Shown here one piece after another: positions 37,245 through 49,100 of a DNA stretch of 64,000 bases. The DNA lies in assembly GCF_028640845.1 (NCBI RefSeq), contig NC_080540.1, forward strand, positions 98,884,061 through 98,948,060, given 5' to 3'. The DNA comes from Ahaetulla prasina. Its lineage: Eukaryota; Chordata; Lepidosauria; Squamata; Colubridae. Within the stretch, counting starts at the first letter, position 1. Every line of letters starts with the position of its first letter. The notes under the pieces were generated by a model. The model had not been told where the DNA came from, did no database searches, and saw nothing but the letters and a program-made list of their open reading frames with translations. The position numbers and the translations under genes were made by a program.

Positions 37245-38022
37245 CCATGTTTCCCCAAAATTATGACCTACCTCAAAAGTAAGTCCTAGCTTGATTTTTA
37301 CACATGTGCTTAACATAAGCCCTACCCCCCAAAATAAGCTCTAATTAAGGCCCCACCCACTCGAGTGCAGGGGGTGGGGTGAGGTGCATGGATAAAAATG
37401 AAGCTGGGGGTTGGAGCTGCCCTACTTATCAGGCCTCACACATCCCGAAACCTGCCTTGCTGGCCTACTTCTTCTGCAGCCGCTTGCGCACATCACCCCC
37501 AGGCTCCGTTTTGCCATCAGAGGCCTTCAAGAAAGTGAACTCCCCCCAGGACTCCGTCAACTTCCGGACCTCCGAACCTTCCGTCGTGAGCTCAAGACAC
37601 ATTTATTCATCTGTGCAGGACTGGCCTAGATTTTAAATTTATAGGGGTTTTAAATTGGTTTTAATATTTATATTTATATTTTAAAATTTGGCATTAGAAT
37701 AAGTTTTTTAATGGTCATCTTAATTTGTATATAGATGTTTTATTTGCCTGTGAACCGCCCTGAGTCCTTCGGGAGATAGGGCGGTATACAAATATGAATA
37801 ATAAATAAATAAAATAAATAAATATGATAGTGAAAGGGAGGCCAGGGTGACATGCACAAGTGACGACAAGTGGGCTGGAAGTGGGCTCCTGCTAGGTGGG
37901 GCTGTTGGTGCCACCGCCACTCCAAGGTGAGTCAGTGGAAGACCCTCCCCCAAAAATAAGAAGTGGTGCCTTTTTTGGTGACAAAAAAAAAAGACGAGGT
38001 CTTATTTTTGGGGAAACACGGG
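37245..38022. mobile_element. TA-flanked MITE, ccctgtttcccc family, carrying an L2 fragment
   Basis: Left end ccatgtttccccaaaattat and right end cttatttttggggaaacacg with TA on both sides. The element is far longer than the copies at 11391 and 15350 because an L2 3' end sits inside it. Confidence 0.7.
37521..37825 (+). mobile_element. L2-like LINE 3' end
   Basis: Encodes [20 protein letters not shown], as in the L2 at 52572, then the 3' hairpin ccgccctgagtccttcggga and an AATA-rich tail. Confidence 0.88.
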
Positions 38023-39090
38023 TAGTAAGAGTTCTTTTTGCCTTTTACAAAACCTTTCTTATTCTCCCAGCCACTGTTTGATTTACAGTTAAGCACAAGT
38101 ATGTAATTATTTTTTGTCTACATCATTACCTGCCTCATATTTCATGTGTCATACTCAGTCACAATATAACTTGGTTTTGGTTAAGCCACTGTGCTTTGCA
38201 AAACATGATTTAAAACTGTGTATATTATTTGAATTCAGTTTTGAGCAGATCACATATTTCACTTGTTATGTCGATTATATTTTGAGGTAGAAACTAAGGT
38301 TTTTCTCCTATTAAATTTCTGCTTGGTAAAACTCAAGTTTGAAGGAAAATGAGCATCCAGTATAGGAAAAGTCTCCTTCAGAAGGATTCACAGATTTTTT
38401 GCTGCTTTTGCTAAGAGTGATAAAAGCAGAAATGCTGTTCTTTGGGTGTACATACATGTGAAGCTATAGAAAAAGGCTTGGAAAAGGGTCAGGGCTTGGG
38501 TGAGGAAGCTGCCATGCTGTTCATATCATCCTCATTACCTTTGTTCTACTAAAAATACCCCCAGTCTACCTCAAGTTTGATTCCTCATAAATTCATGACT
38601 GTCTACATAGGCTTTTCTGGCATAGCATCAAAGGGATTTGCCTTCGTCTTTAGGTTCTTTTGACATCCCATTCATGGATAACCAGGCCTACCTAGTTTAA
38701 CTTCTGAATTCAGGCCATGTCAGAAAACAGCTCCAAGCTAAAAGCAATCGCACACAGTTACCTAGAACGTTGTTCTCACCTGGATTCCTGATTATTATGT
38801 ATCACACACACCCATATTATGTATACTTAACCTTTAATCAAGTTAACAGAAACAAATTTAAAAGCTTTTGCTACTCCAAGATTTGACAGTTGGTTTTATG
38901 GAAGCTCATTACTGATATTTATTCAGTTACTACTTGTATTTACAATTAATTCACCTTGTTTTAAAAATATACCTTATTATTTGCCTATTATGTAGTAAAA
39001 TCTGCAATTAGCTTTACTTATATGATTGGATTTTATGTTCTGCCACTAGATTTATATAATCCACCAAGAGTCCTGAGGGATTTGAGAATA

Positions 39091-39418
39091 CAGATGGTCC
39101 TCAATTTACAACAGTTCATTTAGTGACCATTCAAAATTATAACGGCACTGAAAAAAATGACTTTTTCACCCTTACCATTGCAACATTCCCATAGTCACAT
39201 GATCAAAATTCAAAAATTTGTCAACTGATTCATATTCATGATGGTTGTAGTGTCCCGGGGTCATGTGATCCCATTTTGCAACTTTTTGACAAGCGAAGAT
39301 TCACTTAACAAACATGTTACTAACTTAACAACTGCAGTGATTCATATAACAATTGTGGCAAGAAAGATTGTAAAATGGAGCAAAAATGTCTCAGCAACAT
39401 ATATTTTAGGTAGTCCTG
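39091..39418. mobile_element. Pogo-like MITE with shortened 3' end
   Basis: Starts CAGATGGTCCTCAATTTACA after a TA and shows cagttcatttagtgaccatt. The 3' terminal repeat is mostly lost (ttttaggtagtcctg then TA). Confidence 0.75.
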
Positions 39419-40889
39419 TATAGAAACATTTATAATACACAGTACAAAGAAATAATCTTCCTGGCTCATTTTAGGTTATGAAATTTTAAGAACTAATCTA
39501 TGCCTATTCAAAATATTTTTTTGATAATGAGGATACTAGGCTTACTTTACACTTTTACTTAGTTGTTTGAGGAAAAAAAGTTTAACCTGATCTTTTTTTA
39601 ACTAGCTTGTATCAAAATGCTTAACTATACTAACTTCAGTGCTTTGGAATTTGAAGTAGGGTAACTCACCTGGAACGTTTTACCCAGCGCTTTCACTGCA
39701 TTGTGGAGAAAGGTCACATAAATTGTGGTATGACTCATTTCAATAGTAATCATCATCACAGACTTCATTGCCCTAAAGAAATTTTGTATAGCAGCTGGTA
39801 AATCTGAGTAACAAAAATGCATTAAGAATTGTGAATATAAACAATTTTGTAAGTATTTACGGCACCCCAATCTAAACTTTTGGAAATCTGATAGTAATTT
39901 GTGAACCAATATCAACCTTTGGGTAACATGTTTTGTTTGTGTTTAAATGTATATTTTTAAAAATAATCCTACAGTAAATAAACCTCCAAACAGTCATTTA
40001 AAAGGTACTTTAAAAGCTGCGAAATGACTGGATTGGATAGTACCAAGTGCTTTTAGAACAGTCCATGTTTATACCAATGTGCAGTATTGGAATATGGTAA
40101 TAGACACGGAGGGAATATCATTGTCTATTCCAAAATATTTGATAGGGGGGAATAATTAGGTTGGGAAAGGCTGACATAAGGTTGAATTCCATGTGATAAC
40201 TGATCATTTAATTTAACTATGATTTGGTGAATATAATACAGTGGTCATAGTGCAAAGCCATAATGTATCAATTTATATTTTATGAGATGCCAGAAACAAT
40301 AAACAAAACAAACATCATGGCTTTCTGCGAAATCTACAGAAATTGGTGTGAGCATTTCATTAGCCTAAATAAAATAAATAAAATGTAATAGTTTGTGGGA
40401 TTGGGCAAGTAAGGAAATTGGGTAACTAACTTCTGTACTGTTCTTAGAAATTCAGGGCTAAACAGTACAGAGGCAGAGGAACAGATGAGCCACTAGATCT
40501 ATTAGATATTCTCCTAGTTTTGTACATGTTATACAAATATGGTTGCCTAGGCCCTAAATATTTTATTTATTTATTTATTTTGTCACAACAATATATGTAG
40601 GTATCATACAAAAAGATTATATAGTAAATAAATTTATATATATAAATAAACAATGTGGTGTGTTTTTTTAAAGTAATGCATTTCAAACCACACTGCCTGT
40701 CACTCTCCCTTGCGCTGCTTGGATCTGCATCCGTTTTACACAATCAGCCTGTCAAGAGTAAAGGCGGACATGCTAAAAAAAAAGCCGTTTAAAAGGTTTG
40801 CTTTCCATCTCAAGAGAGAAACCTGAACCGAACAGCTCCCCTATTTACCCACCGGTACAGCAATGTACATTGTTGTTGTTTTACATTTA

Positions 40890-41720
40890 AAGCAAAATTC
40901 TCCGCGCTCGCTCTCTCGGGTCGGAGTTTAATAATAAACTCAAAGTCCTTCAGCCGAAGAGAGAGGCGGGCGGCGATTCCCTTTCTTCCGCGCGGGAACT
41001 TGCAGAAAGAGGCGGCCCGGGTTTCGGCGGTGGCCCGAGCGCGGCGCTCCAGCCCTTTGTGTACAAACCACACCTACTACCAGCCTCCTGAACCGGCCCC
41101 TGCTTCTTCCCATTTACTGCTTGCGGCCGGCTGGCTTTTCTTTTGCCCGGCTAGCAGGAGCCGCTGTATTTGCTAACTAGAGCGGCGTCTCGGGCCGCGG
41201 CCGTTCCTTGGCAGCCGTTCTGCATTCGCCCTGCCTGCCTGTCGCCAGTTATGTTCAACTACGACGAGGCCACCGCCTTTCTGGGCGAATGGGGCCCCTT
41301 CCAGCGCCTCATCTTCTTCCTGCTCAGCGCCAGCATCATCCCTAACGGCTACACGGGGCTGTCGGCTGTCTTCTTGGCCGCCACCCCAGAACACTGGTGC
41401 CGGGTGCCCGCCAACGCCAACTTGAGCGCGGCGTGGTTCAACGCCAGCATCCCCCTGGAGAAGCGCGGCGGGCGGCAGGTGCGGAGCCAGTGCAGCCGCT
41501 ACAGTCTCGAGGCCCTGCTCAACTTCTCGGCCGGCAACCTGGAGCCCGGCCGCGACGTCAATCTCAGCCAGGTGGGGCAGGAGGAGTGCCTGGACGGCTG
41601 GGAGTTCAGTCGAGAGTACTACGACAACACCATTGTCACCGAGGTAGGCAGGTGCGTGCTGACTTTGGGGCTGCGGGGGGCAGGGAGGGGGAGAGGTAGA
41701 GGAAGGGGGGCCGGCAGCGT
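40890..41720 (+). promoter_or_regulatory. SLC22A5: CpG island, 5' UTR and promoter region of SLC22A5
   Basis: GC- and CpG-dense sequence starts abruptly around 40890 in AT-rich DNA and runs through exon 1 into the start of intron 1. Upstream of the ATG it is dense in CG dinucleotides with no convincing TATA box, as expected of a housekeeping-type promoter. The transcription start cannot be placed by eye. Confidence 0.7.
41251..41643 (+). CDS. SLC22A5: SLC22A5 exon 1, N-terminus and large extracellular loop (residues 1-131)
   Basis: 393 bp, exactly 131 codons, ending TE before the donor gtaggc. The ATG at 41251 is chosen because [14 protein letters not shown] aligns with the known OCTN2 start and has G at -3; the frame stays open upstream to about 41170 but holds no ATG. 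After helix 1 comes the glycosylated extracellular loop, with sequons at N57 (NLS), N64 (NAS), N91 (NFS) and N104 (NLS) and cysteines at 50, 81 and 113. N57, N64 and N91 are the sites used in human OCTN2. The exon is very GC-rich and lies in the CpG island. Confidence 0.96.
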
Positions 41721-43120
41721 GACGGCCTCCCAAGAGATCAAGATCAACCGGGCGATGTTGGGAGATGTTCGATTAGGAGGAGAGAAACTTGGATTCAGTC
41801 CCCGCGCAGCCTGAAATTTGTAGGGTGACTTGGAGGCTGCTTCGCAGGGCAGACGTGGGTGTGTTAGGGCGGTTGGGGAGTCGGAAAAGTTACCGCCTCC
41901 TCGAGCTTCTTAAAAACGAAATGGAATAAAAATCGGACCGTAGATGGGTATGACTTCTCCTTCTCCATTCAGCTTTTTTGCACCCTCTGCGTCTGATCTT
42001 GACAGCATTGCAAATCTGACTATGGTAGTTTTGTGCAACTTCCTATTATCCTCAGGCTGAGGTAGGCTGATTTAATTTAGTTTTCCCCACCCCCACCCCC
42101 ACCCCCTTGTCTTGCACAAACTTCTAGAATGCAGTAAAGGATTCTCAAATATCTAAAATTTTCCAATAATATTCATGAATTCAGAACATTCCACTTTCCC
42201 TTGGAATTCATCATTACTTTTCTCGAATAGCATTTTTAACAAATTAGGTTATTTCCATTCTACAGTATTAATGCACCCATTGCCTCTCAGTTGTTGTTGC
42301 CTGTTATTTTTCCTCCTCTATACATAAGGTATAAATCTCATACTATTTCAGGCATGGAATAGAAGCTGGGAAGGTCAAGATTACACAAACATATACCTTT
42401 CTCCCTTGATGGGTGTTTGGAGATGAAGGCTACTAGATAAATACTAGATTTCAGTGAGTGCATTAAGTAACATTCCAATTATTAGTAGAGTAACTAATTA
42501 CTCATAGATATTTGTTTAAAAAATAGTAATTCTGTGACAATGAAAATATAATTCTGTGTGCGTGTGTGGTATGTGAGTATGTATATACATCTTCCTGAAT
42601 AGATTTTCTCTGGTTTTATACATTTATCGTGTTTTTATACTGTACTGTACCAGTAAGTTCCCTAGGTGGCCTTCAAAGTGCATCTAGTCACCCAAGATCT
42701 AAAATATAATATCTGAACAGAAGATCAGCAATAATAAGGTAAAGGTAAAGGTTCCCCTCGCACATATGTGCTAGTCGTTGCCGACTTTAGGGGGCGGTGC
42801 TCATCTCCATTTCAAAGCTGAAGAGCCAGCACTGTCCGAAGACGTCTCCGTGGTCATGTGGCTGGCATGACTCAATGCCAGAGGCGCATGAAACTCTGTT
42901 ACCTTCCCACCAAAGGTGGTCCCTATTTTTTCTACTTGCATTTTTATGTGCTTTCAAAACTGCTAGGTTGGCAGAAGCTGGGACAAGTAACGGGAGCTCA
43001 CCCCGTTACACGGCAGCACTAGGGATTCGAACTGCTGAGCTGCTGACCTTTCGATCGACAAGCTCAATGTCCTAGTCCCTGAGCCACCGTGTCCCCAATA
43101 ATAGAATAATAATAATAATA

Positions 43121-43180
<60 letters not shown>

Positions 43181-46100
43181 CTTAAAAAGCAGTAAATCTT
43201 ATTTTTTAAAAGTTTAAATCATTTTTTAAAAAGTTGCTGTTGAACAGACCAGAATTGAAAAGAATGTCAGCATTGAAAAAGACCACTTATTAGGCATATC
43301 ATATGCCTAATCCATATCATTCTATAAGAGGTGGATAAACTTCTTTAAATATGATCCTAAGATCCAGATAAATATATTGAGTTATGGGGGAAGATCATCC
43401 TATTCCAATCATAAATTTTATTCATTGAGTAGTAAAATAATCTGCTTTAGGCAAATGTGTGGACCAGAAGGACTCACATTCCTGTTGGAATCTAGCTATG
43501 GAAGTTAGGTTGTAGAATTTGCCTCACAATTCAGAATAACCTGTTTTGTTTGATTTGTTTATAAGATTATTTTAGCCCTAGCTGTTCATTGGTTTGATGT
43601 TGTACCTGTTTTTATGGATTTTCCAGTTTTGTATACTGCCCAGTCCATTGGAGTTGGGCAGCTAATAAATTCAAATAAATAAAAAACATCACAATCATCT
43701 CCTCCAAGCAGAATCAGCCTGTCCTGTCTATGCAGTACTTATGGAGATGCTCATGATTCCTTTACATCAGAAGTAAGAGGGACCAGAGCCTAGAATATCT
43801 TCTCAATGGTAGCCCCAAATTCTGAAATCAGCTTTTTGTAAACATATTTTTGATAAATTCCAATTCAAAAACTAAAGCCCCTCCCCCAGTATTTAACTGT
43901 TACATTCAACATCTGGCCCACATTTTTGAAGCCTTCTTTTCTGTTTAGAATTTCATAATGTTCAATAATGTTCAAACAAGCCTTGATGCATAAATTTCTC
44001 CAGGAAGTTGCACAGATTGAATATGTCATAGAATTGCCATAACTCATCCCTGAATGTAGGTTTAAATCTGAGACTTAAATATTGCACCTTCCTTTATCAA
44101 AACAATCCTTTTAGACTGTAATCCCATTTATGGTTATCAAATAGTAAGCTCAACTTTTAGTTTATATGAGCTCCTAAATTGCAGCCAGCCAGCCAGTTTG
44201 GTATAGTGATTAAGATGCTGACCTAGAAACTAGAAGACTATAGGAATTCTAATATTGCCTAAAGCATAACATAACATCAGAGTTGGAAGGGACCTTGGAG
44301 GCCTTCTAGTCCAACCCCCTGCCCAGGCAGGAAACCCTACACCATCTCAGTCAGATGGTTATCCAACATTTTCTTAAAAATTTCCAGTGTTGGAGCATTC
44401 ACAACTTCTGAAGGCAAGTCGTTCCACTTATTAATTGTTCTAACTGTCAGGAAATTTCTCCTTAGTTCTAAGTTGCTTCTTTCTTTGATCAGTTTCCACC
44501 CATTGCTTCTTGTTCTATCCTCAGGTGCTTTGGAGAACAGCCAGACTCCCTCTTCTTTGTGGCAGCCCCTGAGATATTGGAACACAGCTATCATGTCTCC
44601 CCTAGTCCTTCTTTTTGTTAAACTAGACATACCCAGTTCCTGCAACCGTTCTTCATATGTTTTATCCTCCAGTCCCCTAATCATCTTTGTTGCTCTTCTC
44701 TGCACTCTTTCTAGAGTCTCAACATCTTTTTTACATCGTGGCGACCAAAACTGGATGCAATATTCCAAGTGTGGCCTTACCAAGGCATTATAAAGTGGTA
44801 CTAACACTTCACGTGATCTTGATTCTATCCCTCTGTTTATGCAGCCCAGAACTGTGTTGGCTTTTTTAACAGCTGCTGCACACTGCTGGCTCATATCTAA
44901 ATGGTTATCCACTAGGACTCCAAGATCCCTCTCACAGGTACTACTATTGAGCAAGGTACCACATATACGGTACTGGTGCATTTTGCTTTTTTTGCCTAAA
45001 TGTAGAACCCTCCTTTTTTCACTGTTGAATTTCAATTTGTTACATAGCCCAATGTTCAAGTCTGTCAAGATCTTTCTGTAACTTGAGCCTATCTTCTGGA
45101 GTGTTGGCTATTCCTGCCAGCTTGGTGTCATCTGCAAATTTGATGAGTTCCCCATCTATCCCCTCGTCCAAGTCATTGATGAAGATGTTGAAGAGTACTG
45201 GGCCTAAAACAGAGCCTTGGGATACTCCACTGCATACTTCCCTCCATGTGGATGTAGTTCCGTTGAGGACTACACGTTGAGTGCGGTTGGTCAGCCAGTT
45301 ACGAATCCATCTGGTGGTGGTGCTGTCTAACCCACATTTTTCTACTTTATCTAGTAGTAGGTTATGGTCTACTTTACCAAATGCTTTACTGAAGTCCAAG
45401 TAAATTATATCGACAGCATTCCTCTGGTCTACTAATTTTGTCATTTTGTCAAAGAATGCGATAAGATTAGTCTGGCATGCAGTGATGGTTAACCTTTTTG
45501 CCATTGTGTGCCAAATGCGGGGGGAGCACGGGGGGGTCACGTGTGCGCATGCCAACACCCGTAATTCAATGCCCCCCACCCCCTGCGCATGCGCACACGA
45601 CCCCACGCATGACCCCAGCTTTTGGTATGCGATGGCACGGTGTTCCTGGGGAGGCCTGTTTTCTGCCCTCCCCAGGCTCCAGAGGCTTTCTTGGAGCCTG
45701 GGGAGGGCGAAAATGGCCTTCCCCACCCCCCAGAGGCCCCCTAGAGGCCAGAAATGGCCCGTTTCCCAACTTCTGGTGGGCCCAGAAGGCCCAAAAATCA
45801 ACTGGCTGGAGCACACATGCATGCTGGAGCTGAGCTAGGGCAACACGTGCCCACAGATATGGTTCCACGTGCCATCTGTGGCACACGTGCCATAGGTTCG
45901 CCATCAAGGGCCTAAAGCATGAAAGACAGGTGTGTGGTTTTGGTGCAGCCACTCTCAGCCCAACCCACTTCACAGAGTTCTTATGGGGAGAATAGGATAG
46001 AGTTTTAGGTATGTTCACTGCCTTAAGTTAGTTATAAAGTGAGACGGATGGCATAAAAATCTACTAAATATTATGTATTAGGGCAGTCAGAAGCTTTGCT

Positions 46101-49100
46101 GTGCATGGGAGCTGAATGTAATGCCTGTTTGCTACTCTTTAAAGAGCTGCATCTTTTGCCAGAATCATGTGGCAGCTGCAAAGAGAAAGAATTCAGCTCT
46201 TTCAAGAATTACAAACAAGTGCTATGTTTGTACACTATTTTTTCTGAATTAGTTCCAAAATGTTCCACAGTTTTGTTAGGTGTTCCATTAGACGTAGAAG
46301 ATGTGTCACCCTATTTATTTTTATAGATCAGATGCTGGGTCACTCAGCTTTATTGAATACGAGACAACCCATGACCAGCTGGGTCATTATTTCAGGGACA
46401 CTTCCTTACTTAAACAGAGAAGTAGAATAACCATGGGCAGGCAAAAAAGCAATAGGAACAGAGGAACTTCTGACTTACTGCCAGCTTCCTCTTTGACTTT
46501 CCTTGTAGGAAGCTGATGGGGAGTGTTATAAATGAAGATCACATGACTACAGCACTGTAGCAGGGACAACTTTGCCAAATTTCAATCCAATAGGAGTCAT
46601 GGATCCCAAACTTTGGACACATTGATTAAAAATTGCTTCCCTATGGCACACCATTTCACTAAATTGAAGGTTTGCAAACAATCAAATGGATAAAAAAGTT
46701 TTAGTAATATATATATGAGATATGAATGACTCACAATTTCAATGGTTAGTAGGTGAGATTTGATAATTAAGCATATGTGTGTGTGGATGGATGGGTGGAT
46801 GGATGGATGGCACCATGCTTCTTCCTGCCAAACAATATTTTTGCTTTTAATTAATAAAACTATTTTGTTCAATTTTTTAAAATCTCTGTGTGGTCCTGAC
46901 TTCATACAAAAAGAGAAGCAATGGTAAAATATAATAAAACAATAATGAACACTACTAATTAATCATCAATGGTTTAGATTAAAAGAGTGAAAAATGATAT
47001 GTTCAGAGATAAAGAATGTCCTCACCAGTCACAAGTTTGGCAGAAGCTTATTTGCCCCTTGTCTGACTCTCTAAAAACCTGTTATAATTGGTGTTTCATT
47101 GGCAAAGTTTTATTGACTCTAACCGCTTTTGAAATGTAAGCTGTTATGTTCCTGAAGAAGTTGTGTAAGTTGTACATATAACCTTTCACACACTTTTTCA
47201 ATTCTAGTTTTACGTTTGTTTAACTCTTAATCTGTTGATTCATTCTTGCCAATTTGTTTCCAGCTGAGCTGCATGTTTTAGCTTCCTTTGTCATTTTATT
47301 AGAGGCTGATCTCTCCTTGAGAATGAGCCTTCCATGACATCTAGGGGGAAAGTGCTTAAATTTGGTGTAAATTGCATTCCGTCTCTTAAATCCCCATGCT
47401 TTATTTTCTAACACTTATTTGGAAATGCCTCCTTTTGGGGGATGAGTTATGTGACAGAGTATCAGGCTCACGCACTCTTCTGAGCCACTGTTCACTTAAC
47501 CATAGTGCTTTGACTAAACCACAATACCTGACTTCACAATATATACAGTTATCCTGACCACATCACATTATGCCTTGCTTTCTTATATAAACCTAGAATT
47601 TTGAATTGTAAACTGGTTTATGGTTTAGCGTTTTCTGTGAAGCTAGCCAATTGTGGTTTATTCAGTAATCATTAACCAAAACATAACTTGGATGAATCTA
47701 CAAATCAGTTCAGTGTTCCAAACCTGCTCATATTCCTCAGCCTTCAATTTCTAAAGACTAAAACTTTTCAACTGCAGTTCTGTAACAAACCCCACCTGTA
47801 TCTCTTTTAAAACTTATGTTTCAAAAGTACTGAACGTTATAGAAATAAATGTGATTTTTATGAGAAAAGCAGTTGCAATCCCTTCTCATTACATATTCAG
47901 TAAGAGTTTCTTAGGTACCAAATTAAAACAAGTTACATTTCTAATATTAATTTTGCATTTAAGTGTAAGGTCACCAATATCCTAGTCATTTCAGCTGTAT
48001 CTCCAATGTATTATGAAATGAATAGTCCCATCCATGAATAAGAAACATTGTTTAACTTCTAATAATCTCCACTACAGTTGCTGTTATTGATTACTGCCTC
48101 ACAAGCATCTATCCAATCACGGTAAATATCCATTGGTTCTGAAGGATGAGTGATAGGAATCTTAAATTCTTCTTGACATACAGTATATAAGATATCACCC
48201 CAGTTTTCCAAGCTCTTTCCATCTTAACGTCACAGGATTTAGAGAAAGGATATGTAAATTGGATCTAAGGGGTTCCAGTCATCTTCCAGTCATCTTGTGT
48301 TTAGACTTCCACTTAGATTCCCTACAACCCATTCCCTACAACCCATCTTTGCCTGGTCAGAGAACTCTAAAACCTGTTATAATTGGTGTTTCATTGGCAA
48401 AGTTTTATTGACTCTAACCGCTTTTGAAATGTAAGCTGTTATGTTCCTGAAGAAGTTGTGTAAGTTGTACATATAACCTTTCACACACTTTTTCAATTCT
48501 AGTTTTACGTTTGTTTAACTCTTAATCTGTTGATTCATTCTTGCCAATTTGTTTCCAGCTGAGCTGCATGTTTTAGCTTCCTTTGTCATTTTATTAGAGG
48601 CTGATCTCTCCTTGAGAATGAGCCTTCCATGACATCTAGGGGGAAAGTGCTTAAATTTGGTGTAAATTGCATTCCGTCTCTTAAATCCCCATGCTTTATT
48701 TTCTAACACTTATTTGGAAATGCCTCCTTTTGGGGGATGAGTTATGTGACAGAGTATCAGGCTCACGCACTCTTCTGAGCCACTGTTCACTTAACCATAG
48801 TGCTTTGACTAAACCACAATACCTGACTTCACAATATATACAGTTATCCTGACCACATCACATTATGCCTTGCTTTCTTATATAAACCTAGAATTTTGAA
48901 TTGTAAACTGGTTTATGGTTTAGCGTTTTCTGTGAAGCTAGCCAATTGTGGTTTATTCAGTAATCATTAACCAAAACATAACTTGGATGAATCTACAAAT
49001 CAGTTCAGTGTTCCAAACCTGCTCATATTCCTCAGCCTTCAATTTCTAAAGACTAAAACTTTTCAACTGCAGTTCTGTAACAAACCCCACCTGTATCTCT

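Larger units (their letters stand above)
30301..40889. other. Intergenic region between SLC22A4 and SLC22A5
   Basis: 30300-35130 is AT-rich with no recognisable gene or element. 35142-38022 is a cluster of nested transposons. A pogo-like MITE lies at 39091-39418, and 40560-40660 is an AT-rich patch starting with a TTTA repeat. No intact open frame other than transposon remnants is present. Confidence 0.75.
44185..46070 (+). mobile_element. tRNA-derived SINE interrupted by a CR1-hAT insertion
   Basis: The left half (44185-44267) has ttggtatagtgattaagatg and the right half (45921-46070) has cactctcagcccaacccact and gccttaagttagttataaag. Joined, they give one SINE of the family at 18917 and 37018. 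The 11-mer gcctaaagcat at 44257-44267 and 45910-45920 is the target duplication of the insert. Confidence 0.8.

Noticed and set aside
41170..41250. In-frame N-terminal extension upstream of the SLC22A5 ATG
   Set aside because: The frame is open but has no ATG, and the conserved protein start is at 41251.
41173..41733. 186-codon open frame on the - strand over SLC22A5 exon 1
   Set aside because: A shadow of the GC-rich exon; the + strand encodes the conserved OCTN2 N-terminus, and the - frame is low-complexity proline/alanine-rich.
45040..45822. 260-codon frame fusing a novel N-terminus to a reverse transcriptase
   Set aside because: The N-terminal part is translation of the adjacent hAT element; the rest is CR1. 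An accidental fusion without start context.
47220..48709. Identical 64-codon frames as a duplicated small gene
   Set aside because: They are identical only because the whole 1.3-kb block is duplicated; no conservation pattern or family match.
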